Assembly (NCBI RefSeq): GCF_001428045.1
Contig: NZ_LMSD01000040.1
Coordinates: forward strand, 420,575-484,574
Direction of reading: 5' to 3'
DNA: 64,000 bases
Origin: Paenibacillus sp. Soil750
GTDB taxonomy: Bacteria > Bacillota > Bacilli > Paenibacillales > NBRC-103111
Shown: positions 33,925-42,276 of the stretch, in pieces
How the letters are laid out: every line of letters starts with the position of its first letter
Position numbering within the stretch: the stretch's first letter is position 1
Notes under the pieces: model-generated
What the model was told of the DNA's origin: nothing
What the model saw: only the letters and a program-made list of their open reading frames with translations
Databases searched by the model: none
Translations under genes and position numbers: made by a program

Positions 33925-35217
33925 TTATGGCATTAGTGATTGTGCACGTTTCTGAGCATCCTGCATGATGGACGTGGCATCTCCTGAACTCTGAATCGAT
34001 TTCTGCACACCTTCGAGCAAGATCGTCTCAATTTGGCTCCATTTCGAACCCGGATAGGACACCCAAGGCTGCAAGCGAGTCAGCTGGTCTAGATTCGGCT
34101 TCACCAACGGGTTGGCTGCCACCCAGTCCTTCAGATACTTCGGATCGTCTACAATAGTAGGGCGAAGCGGCAGATACCCGATTTTGGACGTAATGATCGT
34201 GTAGCCCCGCTCACTAGTGACAAACTTGAGGAATTCCCACGCTGCCTGCTGTTTCGCTTTATCATCAGATAACACGAACAAGGCACTGCCTGAGTTAACT
34301 GGTGTTGTAGGTTTACTTCCGAAGGATGGCATCTGTACACCTTTCAGATCCCAGCCTCCAGCTTTAGAAGCGCTGAGCAAGGCGCTCTGTAATGCGCTTG
34401 TATACAGCAACATCCCAACCTTCGATTCGCTGAACGCTTGAATCACTTCCGTGTCGTTCATCTTGTCGCTTGCGCCACTTTGAACGAGATCCTGCCACAT
34501 CTTGATTGCGCCAATCGCTGCGGGTTCACCGAACTGGATCGTTTTGCGGTCATCCGACAAGACCTTCCCGCCGTTACTGCCGATCAATGCCTGAACAATC
34601 CAGTCCGCTCCGGCAGCACCGCCTACATGCACACCTGAAGCTTTCGTTTTGGCTGCGATCTGCAGCGCATAAGTTTTCACTTCCTCCCACGTTTTCGGAG
34701 GGTTTTCTGGATCAAGACCAGCATCCTTGAATAGCTTTGCGTTATAGAATAAGACCGGTGTACTGAATGTAAAAGGAAGTCCGTAGGTTTTGCCTTTCAA
34801 TTGACCTAATTTCAGTCCATTCGGAGAGAAGCCTTCGAAGTTCTTCTTCAGCTCGTCAGCTGGTACAATATCTTCCAATGCCTTCGCATTATAGTTCTGA
34901 ACAGCGTAGTCCAAACCATCGAATACGAGCTGCGCAACGTCAGGACGCGAACCCGCCGCGATATCTGCCTGTACCTTCGTATTAATTTCCGTTGAAGTAA
35001 CCGGAATCGCATCGATCTTAATGTTCGGATGCGCTGCCTCGAATTCCGTAATCAGTTGCTGCGTGCCTTCCTTTTGGCTAGCGATCGCTAAGTTGTAGCT
35101 ATAGAACGAAATCGTAACTGGCCCGGTTGATGCGCTCTCCTTGCCATTTCCACATGCTGCTGTTACCAATGCAGTTAATGAAAGCAACATGATGATCTTT
35201 GTTTTGACTCGTGACAT
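33925..35217 (-). CDS. ABC uptake substrate-binding lipoprotein, UgpB-like
   Basis: A 430-residue binding protein. The start is ATG 35217 because AAGGAG lies 7 bases upstream and the signal peptide begins there; its lipobox is VTAAC, giving an acylated Cys around residue 22. The fold is the family-1 solute-binding type (MalE/UgpB): ITEFEAAHPNIKIDAIPV, GRPDVAQL-like, YGLPFTFSTPVLFYNAKLF and, toward the end, AWEFLKFVTSERGY and GYLPLRP. Presence of three phosphatase genes in the operon makes a phosphorylated substrate such as a glycerophosphodiester attractive, but sugars cannot be excluded. Confidence 0.88.
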   Translation of the reverse strand: MSRVKTKIIMLLSLTALVTAACGNGKESASTGPVTISFYSYNLAIASQKEGTQQLITEFEAAHPNIKIDAIPVTSTEINTKVQADIAAGSRPDVAQLVFDGLDYAVQNYNAKALEDIVPADELKKNFEGFSPNGLKLGQLKGKTYGLPFTFSTPVLFYNAKLFKDAGLDPENPPKTWEEVKTYALQIAAKTKASGVHVGGAAGADWIVQALIGSNGGKVLSDDRKTIQFGEPAAIGAIKMWQDLVQSGASDKMNDTEVIQAFSESKVGMLLYTSALQSALLSASKAGGWDLKGVQMPSFGSKPTTPVNSGSALFVLSDDKAKQQAAWEFLKFVTSERGYTIITSKIGYLPLRPTIVDDPKYLKDWVAANPLVKPNLDQLTRLQPWVSYPGSKWSQIETILLEGVQKSIQSSGDATSIMQDAQKRAQSLMP

Positions 35218-35254
35218 GTCACAGCTCCTTCTTATTATCGATCTATGGGCAGGA

Positions 35255-36085
35255 TTAGACCTCAGCATGAATCTTCGATACATTCAGTTCATAGAGCAAG
35301 CGTTGTTCGCCAGGTAGGGTCATTGGTTGTACGATCATTTGTCCGTCCTTCACCGTGATCAAGTTGTAACCAGATCTATCGATGAATCGCATATTCGTCG
35401 AAGCTGACGGATCCAGACCGAAGGCAAGTCCATCTGCGGCTGCGCACAAAATGCCATTTAACATACCGATATTATGATAATGAATGTGCCCCGATAATAA
35501 GCCAATCACGTCAGTTCCTTCGATGACGCTTGCCAAATCCTGCGGGTTTTCCAATAGATGATCATCCATCATTCCCGTAGGTGTTTTCACAACTGGATGA
35601 TGGTGCACAATAATCGTTCCGGATGGTGCCGGCTCAGCTAGCACTTGTTTAAGCCAAGCGAGCTGCACGTCATCTAGCCTACCGCCATGGGTCCCTGGTA
35701 CTTGTGTATTTAACATCACGATGCGGAGGCCATCGGTCATGAAGCTATAATAATAGGATTCGTTCGATGGCTCTTCCCCTAGGAAACCTTCGCGAAATGG
35801 CTCACGGAAATCATGGTTACCCAGCGCGACATGAATCGGAATTCCGAGAAGCGCTTCTTCTTCGTCCAGCAGGCTTTTCAGAAAACGATAGTCTTCCAAA
35901 TTGCCATCATGCGTCAAATCGCCGCTAATCACCACAAAAGATGGCTTCGCCTCCAATGTGCGAATTTCAGCACAAGCAGCGCGAAGCTTATCTGACATTT
36001 CGAGGCCGAACAATGGTTTCTTCCCTGGTGCGCTTATGTGAATATCCGTTAATTGTATGAAGAAAATCGGTTCCTTCGTCGTCAT
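35255..36085 (-). CDS. Calcineurin-like metallophosphoesterase
   Basis: This 276-residue enzyme has all phosphoesterase blocks: DIHIS (residues 15-19 region), GDLTHDG, GNHD, VHHHPV and GHIHYHN, so two metal ions are expected. The set resembles cyclic-nucleotide or glycerophosphodiester phosphodiesterases (Icc/GpdQ type). The ATG 36085 is preferred over an upstream GTG that lies too close to GGGGAG. It starts 1 base after the stop of the previous gene, so translation is coupled. No signal peptide is seen, so it acts in the cytoplasm. Confidence 0.88.
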   Translation of the reverse strand: MTTKEPIFFIQLTDIHISAPGKKPLFGLEMSDKLRAACAEIRTLEAKPSFVVISGDLTHDGNLEDYRFLKSLLDEEEALLGIPIHVALGNHDFREPFREGFLGEEPSNESYYYSFMTDGLRIVMLNTQVPGTHGGRLDDVQLAWLKQVLAEPAPSGTIIVHHHPVVKTPTGMMDDHLLENPQDLASVIEGTDVIGLLSGHIHYHNIGMLNGILCAAADGLAFGLDPSASTNMRFIDRSGYNLITVKDGQMIVQPMTLPGEQRLLYELNVSKIHAEV

Positions 36086-36086
36086 G

Positions 36087-37094
36087 TTATACACTCTCCC
36101 CGTGATTGTGCTGATGAGGCTGATAAGCTGTTAAATCATTGACTCCATCAAGATGAATAACGCGATATGTAGGCATTCCTCCGCGCATGGTTACCCATAA
36201 CACGACATTCTCGTCACTAGGATTCGTGCCATCCCCATGTGCAAGACCACCAGTTCTACCAAGCTGTATGAACTCCGCATTACCTACTCGAGCGTACTCC
36301 ATCGCATGCAAATGCCCAGCAAAAATGGTGTAAGAGCGATTCCCTAGCATCTGAATGAGCTCTTGGTATTCTTCGCTTTCTGATTTCCAACCTGGCTTAT
36401 GCATGTTGACGAACGTCCATTTTGCATCCGCATTGTTTGCCAATACGCGTCTAAAGTAAGCAAGTTGCTCTTCACCAAAACTCAGCTTAATCTTGCCAAA
36501 ACCTTGTAGTTCCTCAGGTGAAAGTGTTCCCTTCAGTTCATCAACAAAAGCACTCATGTGTTCATTGGCGCGTTCAGGTTCGCGTTTCACGTCTGCTGTT
36601 ATCCGTTTGATGATGTCGATAAAGGCATCTGAGAACTCATCCGGTGTATGCTCCGTATTTAAAGAAAGGAAGAGCGTATCTCCTACACGAAACGCGTAGT
36701 AGTCCAAGCCTTTACGCTCGCGCCATACCTCTGCCATCGTTTGATTGCTATAGTCGTGATTGCCGATGACTGGAAAAAATGGAAGTCCCATCGCTGCAAT
36801 TTTGTCGTCAATGTCATCCCATTCCTGATGCGTGTCCGCGGCGCTTTTCCAATAACCTTCAATCAAATCACCTACCGCCAAGACAAAGTCAGGCTTCAAA
36901 TCCTTCGCCATGTCCAGCGCCTTCTCAAAAACTCCCTCCGTCGCCATCCCGCAACGATCCCCCATCACAACAAACGAAAAGTCTTCTCCCAGTTGACTAG
37001 GCATGCTCCCAAACCAAGGGCGTTTCTCTGTGGTCACTAGCTGATCCTCAAAGATCGTTACGTTCTTCTTTTCATCAAGCTGTACAGTTTGCAT
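36087..37094 (-). CDS. Second calcineurin-like metallophosphoesterase
   Basis: A 335-residue metallophosphoesterase with GDRCG, AVGDLIEGYW, GNHD, HKPGW and GHLHAMEYA motifs, in order. It differs from its neighbour in an insert of about 60 residues between the GNHD and HKPGW blocks. It is the first gene of the phosphatase-transporter operon; AGGAACC precedes the ATG. Substrate unknown; the tandem pair suggests successive removal of phosphate from one imported compound. Confidence 0.85.
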   Translation of the reverse strand: MQTVQLDEKKNVTIFEDQLVTTEKRPWFGSMPSQLGEDFSFVVMGDRCGMATEGVFEKALDMAKDLKPDFVLAVGDLIEGYWKSAADTHQEWDDIDDKIAAMGLPFFPVIGNHDYSNQTMAEVWRERKGLDYYAFRVGDTLFLSLNTEHTPDEFSDAFIDIIKRITADVKREPERANEHMSAFVDELKGTLSPEELQGFGKIKLSFGEEQLAYFRRVLANNADAKWTFVNMHKPGWKSESEEYQELIQMLGNRSYTIFAGHLHAMEYARVGNAEFIQLGRTGGLAHGDGTNPSDENVVLWVTMRGGMPTYRVIHLDGVNDLTAYQPHQHNHGESV

Positions 37095-37235
37095 GGTTCC
37101 TATCTCCCTTCTATTGGTGAAAGCTTGTTCTTATCCTCAGTATGTAGGTTGTATGTAAGCAGAATATTAGCTTGATTTATAGATATTATTAATCTAGGTA
37201 TCCTTGGGTCTGGCTGCGGCAAAAGCAAACCAACG

Positions 37236-37264
37236 ACAAAAAAGCGAGCCCCCGCGGGCTCGCT
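37236..37264 (-). terminator. Terminator of the rpsF-ssb-rpsR operon
   Basis: AGCGAGCCC pairs perfectly with GGGCTCGCT (9 bp, 4-base loop); on the minus strand it is followed by TTTTTTT. It separates rpsR from the downstream metallophosphoesterase operon. Confidence 0.93.
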
Positions 37265-37319
37265 TCTCCTCAAATATAAAAAGAGCAACCGGTTGCCCGA
37301 TTGCTCTTTATTCCGAAAC

Positions 37320-37607
37320 CTATTCCGTTGTGTAAGGAAGCAACGCGATTGTACGGGAACGCTTGATAGCGATCGTCAAAGCACGTTGGTACTTAGCGGA
37401 AGTTCCAGTTACACGTCTAGGAAGAATCTTCCCGCGCTCACTGATGAACTTTTTAAGAGTCTCGATATCTTTATAATCAATATGCTTGATTTTGTTTACA
37501 GTGAAGTAACAAACCTTACGGCGTTTGCCTTTACCGCCTTTGCCACGAGGAGCAAATTTGCGATCAGCACGATCATCACCATTATTGTCTCTTTTTTGGA
37601 AAGCCAT
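37320..37607 (-). CDS. rpsR: Ribosomal protein bS18
   Basis: A 95-residue small-subunit protein. The conserved core runs from RRKVCYFTVNKIKHIDYKD, through RITGTSAKYQRALTIAIKRSR-like sequence (here RVTGTSAKYQRALTIAIKRSR split by function) to ALLPYT. It is longer than the usual 79 residues because of a Gly/Lys/Arg-rich N-terminal extension, common in Paenibacillus. It pairs with S6 in the 30S platform. It lies 26 bases after ssb. Confidence 0.97.
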   Translation of the reverse strand: MAFQKRDNNGDDRADRKFAPRGKGGKGKRRKVCYFTVNKIKHIDYKDIETLKKFISERGKILPRRVTGTSAKYQRALTIAIKRSRTIALLPYTTE

Positions 37608-37632
37608 TGTGTCTCTTCAGTCCTTTCTACGT

Positions 37633-38115
37633 TTAAAATGGCAAATCATCATCGGAAATATCGATCGGTTTCCCGTCATCTATGAAAGGATCCTGCTGCT
37701 CGCGCGATCCACCGCCACGATTGCTGCTTCCGCCGCCGCTATAGCCGCCTGCATTTGCATTAGAGGATCCGCCCTCTTCGCGATTCCCGCCGCCGCTAGA
37801 TTCAAGGAAACGTACATTGTCGGCAATAATTTCGGTCACGTAAACACGTTTTCCTTCATTGTTGTCGTAGTTACGCACTTGAATGCGTCCTTCAACTGCT
37901 GTTAAACGACCTTTACGCAAGTAATTCGCGCAAGTTTCGGCAAGCTGCCTCCACGTGACGATATTGATAAAGTCCGCTTCACGTTCTTTCGAGCCACCGC
38001 TCGTGAAAGGACGGTCTACAGCAAGTGTGAATTGGGTAACTGCTACCCCAGCTGGTGTATAACGAAGTTCTGGATCTCTGGTCAATCGACCGATTAGAAT
38101 AACACGGTTCAACAT
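37633..38115 (-). CDS. ssb: Single-stranded DNA-binding protein SSB
   Basis: A 160-residue SSB. The OB fold begins MLNRVILIGRLTRDPELRYTP and includes FINIVTWRQLAETCANYLRKG; it is followed by a flexible Gly/Ser/Asn linker and the acidic tail DISDDDLPF that recruits replication and repair proteins. It sits between rpsF and rpsR, the standard order in Firmicutes. Confidence 0.98.
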   Translation of the reverse strand: MLNRVILIGRLTRDPELRYTPAGVAVTQFTLAVDRPFTSGGSKEREADFINIVTWRQLAETCANYLRKGRLTAVEGRIQVRNYDNNEGKRVYVTEIIADNVRFLESSGGGNREEGGSSNANAGGYSGGGSSNRGGGSREQQDPFIDDGKPIDISDDDLPF

Positions 38116-38149
38116 GGAATAACCCTCCTGACGAAAATACTGGCATTGA

Positions 38150-38437
38150 TTAAGCTACGTCGTTTACGATTAAGTGACGAATAACTTCGTCCGAAATCTT
38201 AAGTACGCGATCAAGTTCAGTTACAACAGCAGGTTCTGCGTTGAAGTGTACAAGCACGTAGTGCCCGTCACGGAACTTCTTGATCTCATACGCAAGACGG
38301 CGTTTACCCATCAGGTCATGTTTGGAGATTTCTCCCCCACCGTTCGAGATGATGCCTTGAAATTTTTCTACCGTAGATTGAACAACTTCTTGCTCAACGT
38401 CAGTACGAATGATGTACATCAATTCATATTTGCGCAT
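38150..38437 (-). CDS. rpsF: Ribosomal protein bS6
   Basis: A 95-residue protein starting MRKYELMYIIRTDVE, with GKRRLAYEIKKFRDGHYVLVHF typical of the bS6 core. ATG 38437 is chosen because AAGGAGGTG lies 6 bases before it. It forms a heterodimer with bS18. First gene of the rpsF-ssb-rpsR operon, preceded by a promoter and a candidate S6:S18-binding leader. Confidence 0.98.
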   Translation of the reverse strand: MRKYELMYIIRTDVEQEVVQSTVEKFQGIISNGGGEISKHDLMGKRRLAYEIKKFRDGHYVLVHFNAEPAVVTELDRVLKISDEVIRHLIVNDVA

Positions 38438-38463
38438 GTATTTCACCTCCTTTTGGACTAAGC

Positions 38464-38565
38464 GGCTCCTATTCTAACTTGCTAGGCAAGCGAAGGAGCA
38501 AGGAGCGAGGATTCTTTTCAAAACTCGCACCTGAATACTATAGCAAATCATGCGGCAAATTACAA
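38464..38565 (-). promoter_or_regulatory. rpsF promoter and candidate S6:S18 leader motif
   Basis: On the minus strand TTGTAA (38560-38565), 17 bases, TATAGT (38537-38542) form a good promoter. Downstream, GCTCCT/AGGAGC enclose CTTGC-CTA-GCAAG with an asymmetric loop TTAGAAT and a following CCGC (38464-38499). This matches the layout of the ribosomal S6:S18 leader of other bacteria, in which a CCG in the loop mimics the 16S binding site, so the operon may be autoregulated. Confidence 0.6.
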
Positions 38566-38679
38566 GTTTTTATCACACGCTTCGCACAGGTGGAAGCTGG
38601 AAGTCCATCAGATACATGCTTCCCTCTCCTGCGGGCATTCTAACTATGATTGTTATTCTTACAAAGAGGTGATTCAATC

Positions 38680-38871
38680 GTGGGTGAATGGACACATTTT
38701 AATGAAGGCGATCATGTTCCTAACGACGGTGAATATATGGAAATTGGCGAGAATGCCTTCCATATGGGGATTAACAATCCCAAGACAGTTACCCTTCGTA
38801 AAGGGGACACCTTTCCAGCTACAAGCAATCATAATCGCAAATGGCACAAAAAAGGCGGCAAACGGATGTAG
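38680..38871 (+). CDS. YjzC-family small protein
   Basis: A 63-residue protein similar to YjzC: NEGDHVPNDGEYMEIGE near the start, then NNPKTVTLRKGD and SNHNRKWHKKGG at the end. The start is a GTG at 38680 because AGAGGTGAT lies 7 bases before it; ATG codons upstream have no site. The function of the family is unknown. It stands alone and has a strong bidirectional terminator behind it. Confidence 0.85.
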   Translation: MGEWTHFNEGDHVPNDGEYMEIGENAFHMGINNPKTVTLRKGDTFPATSNHNRKWHKKGGKRM

Positions 38872-38892
38872 CTCTTCTATATGAAAAGAATA

Positions 38893-38923
38893 GAACACCT
38901 CTCAGTTTTAATGAGAGGTGTTC
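38893..38923. terminator. Bidirectional terminator between YjzC-like and lipoprotein genes
   Basis: GAACACCTCTCA pairs perfectly with TGAGAGGTGTTC (12 bp) around a 7-base loop, with a T-rich tail on the plus strand. It serves the two convergent genes. Confidence 0.9.
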
Positions 38924-38965
38924 CTTTCTTCCACAATGCACTTTCTTATCTACCTTTATCCCAGA

Positions 38966-39406
38966 CTACTTCTGGAACACACGCTTCTCTGAAATCTTCC
39001 CATCGTTAAAATAGACGATTTCCGCATAATAACCTGCTTGATTAGAGATCGCAAATTCATAGGTTCGTTTGCCATTCTCCTCTTTCACGAGCTTCCCTTT
39101 GGACCCCGTTTGCTTAACCAAATCATCGTAGGTACTCGTCAAAGTAATTTTCTCCACTTGTTCCTTCGTGAGCGTAGAAGGTTTCTCTGCGGCTCCGCCA
39201 CCAGTTGTTCCCTTTGGTGTAGGTGTTGCCGTCACAGTCCCCCCTGCAGCGCCTCCTGCACTCGTCCCACTAGGCGTCGCTGAAGCCCCTGCTGAGGGCT
39301 GTACCGTCACACCTGCTGTAGGACTAACTGTACTCGTATCATCCTTCTTAGAGCAGCCTGAGGCCACCACAGCAAGCATTGCTAGGGCTAGTATCCATTT
39401 ATTCAT
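38966..39406 (-). CDS. Small secreted lipoprotein with BLIP/SmpA-like C-terminal domain
   Basis: The 146-residue protein has a lipoprotein signal ending VASGC (Cys18), a long Thr/Ser/Gly/Pro-rich spacer (about 25-75) and a C-terminal domain that begins TLTKEQVEKITLTSTYDDLVKQTG and ends YYAEIVYFNDGKISEKRVFQK. The two-helix start followed by beta strands fits the SmpA/BLIP-like fold. It is probably anchored to the outer face of the membrane. No function is claimed. Confidence 0.75.
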   Translation of the reverse strand: MNKWILALAMLAVVASGCSKKDDTSTVSPTAGVTVQPSAGASATPSGTSAGGAAGGTVTATPTPKGTTGGGAAEKPSTLTKEQVEKITLTSTYDDLVKQTGSKGKLVKEENGKRTYEFAISNQAGYYAEIVYFNDGKISEKRVFQK

Positions 39407-39528
39407 TTATCGCGTCCTCCTACGTAGCTATTTGCCATAACCTAACTGTTAGGTTGCTTCAGACCTTTACATTTTATCCCTCCTATTTCATATAAACCAA
39501 TATCACCATATCGAAACAGAACAATAAA

Positions 39529-39565
39529 AAAGCCGCCCATATCCCCGAAGGATATAAACGGCTTT
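39529..39565 (-). terminator. Terminator of the tRNA-Ser gene
   Basis: AAAGCCG..TATCC and GGATA..CGGCTTT form a stem with a small internal loop; on the minus strand TTTTTTATTG follows. It lies 20 bases past the tRNA 3' end. Confidence 0.85.
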
Positions 39566-39584
39566 CATCTGGTGTGTTCTAGTA

Positions 39585-39672
39585 CGGAAAGAGTGGGAGT
39601 CGAACCCACGCACGCCTCGCGACGCCTAACTGATTTCGAGTCAGCCCCCTTGGACCACTTGGGTACCTTTCC
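39585..39672 (-). tRNA. trnS: tRNA-Ser(CGA)
   Basis: An 88-base tRNA on the minus strand. The acceptor stem pairs GGAAAGG with TCTTTCC, the discriminator is G, and the anticodon arm CTGA-CTCGAAA-TCAG has anticodon CGA, reading UCG. The T arm is GTGGG-TTCGACT-CCCAC and there is a long class-II variable arm (TAGGCGTCGCGAGGCGTGC), as required for serine. CCA is not encoded. Confidence 0.97.
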
Positions 39673-39748
39673 AAGAAAATGAGAACAGGACTTATTGTAT
39701 CAAAAAAGTCTGTCTCTCGCAAGTGTTTTACTATTTTTTATGAAAAGT

Positions 39749-39964
39749 TTAGCTCGATTCTTCTTCTGTCACCGCATTACTGCGCAATATTTTTTTGAGC
39801 TTGCTCTCGAACTTCGTTCTTGGCACTAAGACGCTGTGCTTACAGCCTACACACTTAATCCGAATGTCCATCCCCATTCGAATAATTTCCATTTCATTTG
39901 TTCCGCATGGATGGGGCTTTTTCATCTGTACAACATCGCCAAGTTGGTATTCTTTCTTTTCCAT
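39749..39964 (-). CDS. DUF951-family protein
   Basis: A 71-residue protein with YQLGDVVQMKKPHPCGTNEMEIIRMGMDIRIKCVGCKHSV split here by its cysteines: C21 and CxxC near 42-45 form a likely zinc ribbon. DUF951 proteins occur in most Firmicutes and their function is unknown. The start is ATG 39964, 8 bases after GGAGGGG; a longer frame overlaps mscS. It follows mscS by one base, so the two are co-expressed. Confidence 0.85.
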   Translation of the reverse strand: MEKKEYQLGDVVQMKKPHPCGTNEMEIIRMGMDIRIKCVGCKHSVLVPRTKFESKLKKILRSNAVTEEESS

Positions 39965-39965
39965 C

Positions 39966-40820
39966 TTAGTTCCCCTCCACCTTTTCTTGTTTAATGCCAT
40001 GGGTATCTAAATACTTCTTAATCTCTGCATTTAGAATACGGCTGACTTCGCCTTGCTTGTTCGGCTTACATTCCGCAATAACTCGTATCTTCAAGTCCGT
40101 GTTCCCAATCATTTGCACACCGAGTACTTGTGGCGCCTTAACGATACTCTCTGTGCGCTCATGCACTTCAGCGACAACTTCATTTAATAAGACCATCGCA
40201 CGATCAATGTCAGCGTCATAGGCGATGGAGACATCGACGATAGCAATAGAATTATAAGTGGAAAAGTTGGTCACTTGCTTGATGTTTCCGTTAGGGATGA
40301 TGTGAACCTCACCGGTCCAGCTTTTGATTCGAGTCACGCGAATGCCAATTTCCTCAACGGTCCCTTTGAATTGGTCAATCTGAATAACATCACCAACGCC
40401 GAATTGGTCTTCGAAAATGATAAAAAACCCTGTAATAACATCCTTCACCAAACTCTGTGCTCCGAAACCTATTGCCAATCCAAGAACACCTGCACCCGCT
40501 AGTAAGGGTCCAAGATTTAATCCTACTTGACCGAGAATCAACATGATAGCAACTAGATTTACTGTATATGCGATAAGATTATGTACGAGAATAGAAATGG
40601 TATTCGATCTTCGTCTATCAATTTTGAGCGGTGACTTCTCTCTCGCAATGACCATATGCGCGATTGTTTTGTCAGCAATTTTGATGATAACTCTAGCAAT
40701 GACATAGATGAGTACAATTTTGATAGTGATCCAGAATATGGAGGCAATGATTTCAGGTTTACTGATATGCTCCCGAATCCAATGCGTCAAATCTTGGAAA
40801 TATTTTGTTTCAAAAGACAC
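39966..40820 (-). CDS. Small-conductance mechanosensitive channel (MscS family)
   Basis: A 284-residue channel protein with an N-terminal three-helix membrane part (about 20-130), a pore helix with LLAGAGVLGLAIGFGAQSLVKD (108-129), and the cytoplasmic beta domain beginning DVITGFFIIFEDQFGVGDVIQID. Such channels open under osmotic down-shock and release solutes. It is transcribed with DUF951 and DUF3343. Similar to YkuT-type channels of Bacillus. Confidence 0.9.
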   Translation of the reverse strand: MSFETKYFQDLTHWIREHISKPEIIASIFWITIKIVLIYVIARVIIKIADKTIAHMVIAREKSPLKIDRRRSNTISILVHNLIAYTVNLVAIMLILGQVGLNLGPLLAGAGVLGLAIGFGAQSLVKDVITGFFIIFEDQFGVGDVIQIDQFKGTVEEIGIRVTRIKSWTGEVHIIPNGNIKQVTNFSTYNSIAIVDVSIAYDADIDRAMVLLNEVVAEVHERTESIVKAPQVLGVQMIGNTDLKIRVIAECKPNKQGEVSRILNAEIKKYLDTHGIKQEKVEGN

Positions 40821-40832
40821 TAGTAAGCCTCC

Positions 40833-41075
40833 TTACTTTTCTACTATGGTACCATATCCATCTTCTTTTTTAAAATATATGCCTCTAATTTCGACGTTCT
40901 CGCTCTCTATAATCTCTTGAACTTGCACAAGATCTGCTCCTGGAAATTCAATAGAAAGTGCGCATCCCGCTGTAATCTCTTTCGGCGTAGGTCTGATATC
41001 GATCTCAATATCCGCATACTCTAGCAGCATCTCAGCTCTTAGTGCTTGTTGGGTAGAATCGAAAGCTAGCAACAT
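40833..41075 (-). CDS. DUF3343-family protein
   Basis: An 80-residue protein resembling DUF3343: LLAFDSTQQALRAEMLL at the N terminus, RPTPKEITAGCALSIEF in the middle with one conserved Cys, and a C-terminal beta strand. Such proteins have been proposed to carry or handle sulfur or selenium species; a conserved GC motif is present here (AGCAL). It lies 12 bases before mscS. The nearby cysteine desulfurase at 42277 makes a sulfur link conceivable but not shown. Confidence 0.7.
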   Translation of the reverse strand: MLLAFDSTQQALRAEMLLEYADIEIDIRPTPKEITAGCALSIEFPGADLVQVQEIIESENVEIRGIYFKKEDGYGTIVEK

Positions 41076-41109
41076 GATAGAAAATTCCAGAGAAAGCTCT
41101 CCTCTCTAC

Positions 41110-41139
41110 GTATAAATGTACCTCTATCTCCATATACTA
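41110..41139 (+). promoter_or_regulatory. Possible forespore (sigma-G/F type) promoter of yyaC
   Basis: GTATA (41110-41114) and CATATACTA (41131-41139) with about 16 bases between them resemble the -35 and -10 elements used by forespore sigma factors. The start codon follows 32 bases downstream. The match is weak and no experiment supports it. Confidence 0.3.
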
Positions 41140-41171
41140 GTAAAAAAGATTTACTACTTTGGAGGGATATC

Positions 41172-41795
41172 ATGAAATTCCATTTCGGATTCGACGGCGA
41201 TAAAACCCCAGTGCAAGAACCTTTGAAAATTCAACATACCGATTCCAATACACCTCATCTCCTCGCCAAGCATTTGCAATCGATTTTCAGTAAACTACCA
41301 ACCTATCAACCTATCGTCGTCATTTGCGTAGGAACGGATCGTTCTACAGGCGATGCTCTCGGCCCTCTTGTTGGCTCCCATCTAAATCGTACGACTACGC
41401 TCCGCAATCTTCATTTGTTCGGTACCTTGGATGAGCCTGTCCACGCTATGAATTTAGCCGAAACCGTTGAAACCATTCACAAGCAATTTCAGAACCCTTT
41501 CATCGTCGCTGTTGATGCTTGTTTAGGGCAAGTTGCCAGTGTCGGCTGCATTCAAGTCGCTCATGGACCACTCAAGCCAGGTGCAGGTGTTAATAAAGAT
41601 CTGCCTCCCGTTGGTGATATTCATGTAACTGGTATCGTTAATGTTGGCGGCTTCATGGAATACTTCGTTTTGCAAAATACGCGGCTCAGCCTCGTCATGA
41701 ATATGGCTACCGTTATTGGTGATGCCCTTTACGCTTCGATCAGACGAACGCAATCCTTTGCACCGAGTGCTACGACTGCTTTAAAGTTTGAGTAA
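41172..41795 (+). CDS. yyaC: Spore-associated protease-like protein YyaC
   Basis: A 207-residue protein of the YyaC (DUF1256) family. It contains VVICVGTDRSTGDALGPLVG (about 53-72), similar to the hydrogenase-maturation / germination-protease fold, FLVAVDACLG-like sequence (FIVAVDACLGQVASVG) and GDIHVTGIVNVGGFMEYFVLQNT. Such proteins are found in endospore-forming bacteria. GGAGGGAT precedes the ATG. It runs opposite to its neighbours and overlaps the end of the DUF4446 gene by 26 bases. Confidence 0.93.
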   Translation: MKFHFGFDGDKTPVQEPLKIQHTDSNTPHLLAKHLQSIFSKLPTYQPIVVICVGTDRSTGDALGPLVGSHLNRTTTLRNLHLFGTLDEPVHAMNLAETVETIHKQFQNPFIVAVDACLGQVASVGCIQVAHGPLKPGAGVNKDLPPVGDIHVTGIVNVGGFMEYFVLQNTRLSLVMNMATVIGDALYASIRRTQSFAPSATTALKFE

Positions 41796-42261
41796 GTGTT
41801 TCCTTCTCTTCTGGACTTAACGTGTAACTGGATTGCCCCTTCGCGATCGGCTTCGCATATACATACATTTGCTCTCGACTATGTATTCCTGTAATGATCA
41901 CACCATCCTGTTCTTCGTTCAGCATCGCCAACGAGAAACTGAGATCACTACCACCTTCATTGAAGGCATTATATCGACGAACTTTAATGTTCGATGTCAT
42001 CTGCTTCATGGACTGATGTATATTAGATATTTGGGTCGAAGCCTTAACGGATTCGGCCTTTTGCTCGTTCAAAGCGTTCTGCATATCAATAAGTAATTGT
42101 TCCATATTCTCAGCGCTTGTACCATTGATCATCCGTGTATATCGTTTCCGCAAGGATGACAATCGAATTGAAATAATGATGACCATAACCAATAGCACCA
42201 GAATGAATGCGAAACAGACTAACATCACGTATTCCGCATTCAAGCCAAACAGTTCCCCCAT
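41770..42261 (-). CDS. DUF4446-family membrane protein
   Basis: A 163-residue protein with one N-terminal membrane helix (LVCFAFILVLLVMVIIISIRL), a coiled-coil-like middle (about 50-100) and a C-terminal domain with RRYNAFNEGGSDLSFSLAMLNEEQDGVIITGIHSREQMYVYAKPI, characteristic of DUF4446 and YyaB-like proteins found beside noc and parB. Function unknown. It overlaps yyaC at the 3' ends and is 15 bases after the cysteine desulfurase gene. Confidence 0.85.
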   Translation of the reverse strand: MGELFGLNAEYVMLVCFAFILVLLVMVIIISIRLSSLRKRYTRMINGTSAENMEQLLIDMQNALNEQKAESVKASTQISNIHQSMKQMTSNIKVRRYNAFNEGGSDLSFSLAMLNEEQDGVIITGIHSREQMYVYAKPIAKGQSSYTLSPEEKETLTQTLKQS

Positions 42262-42276
42262 GCCTTATCCCTCTTT

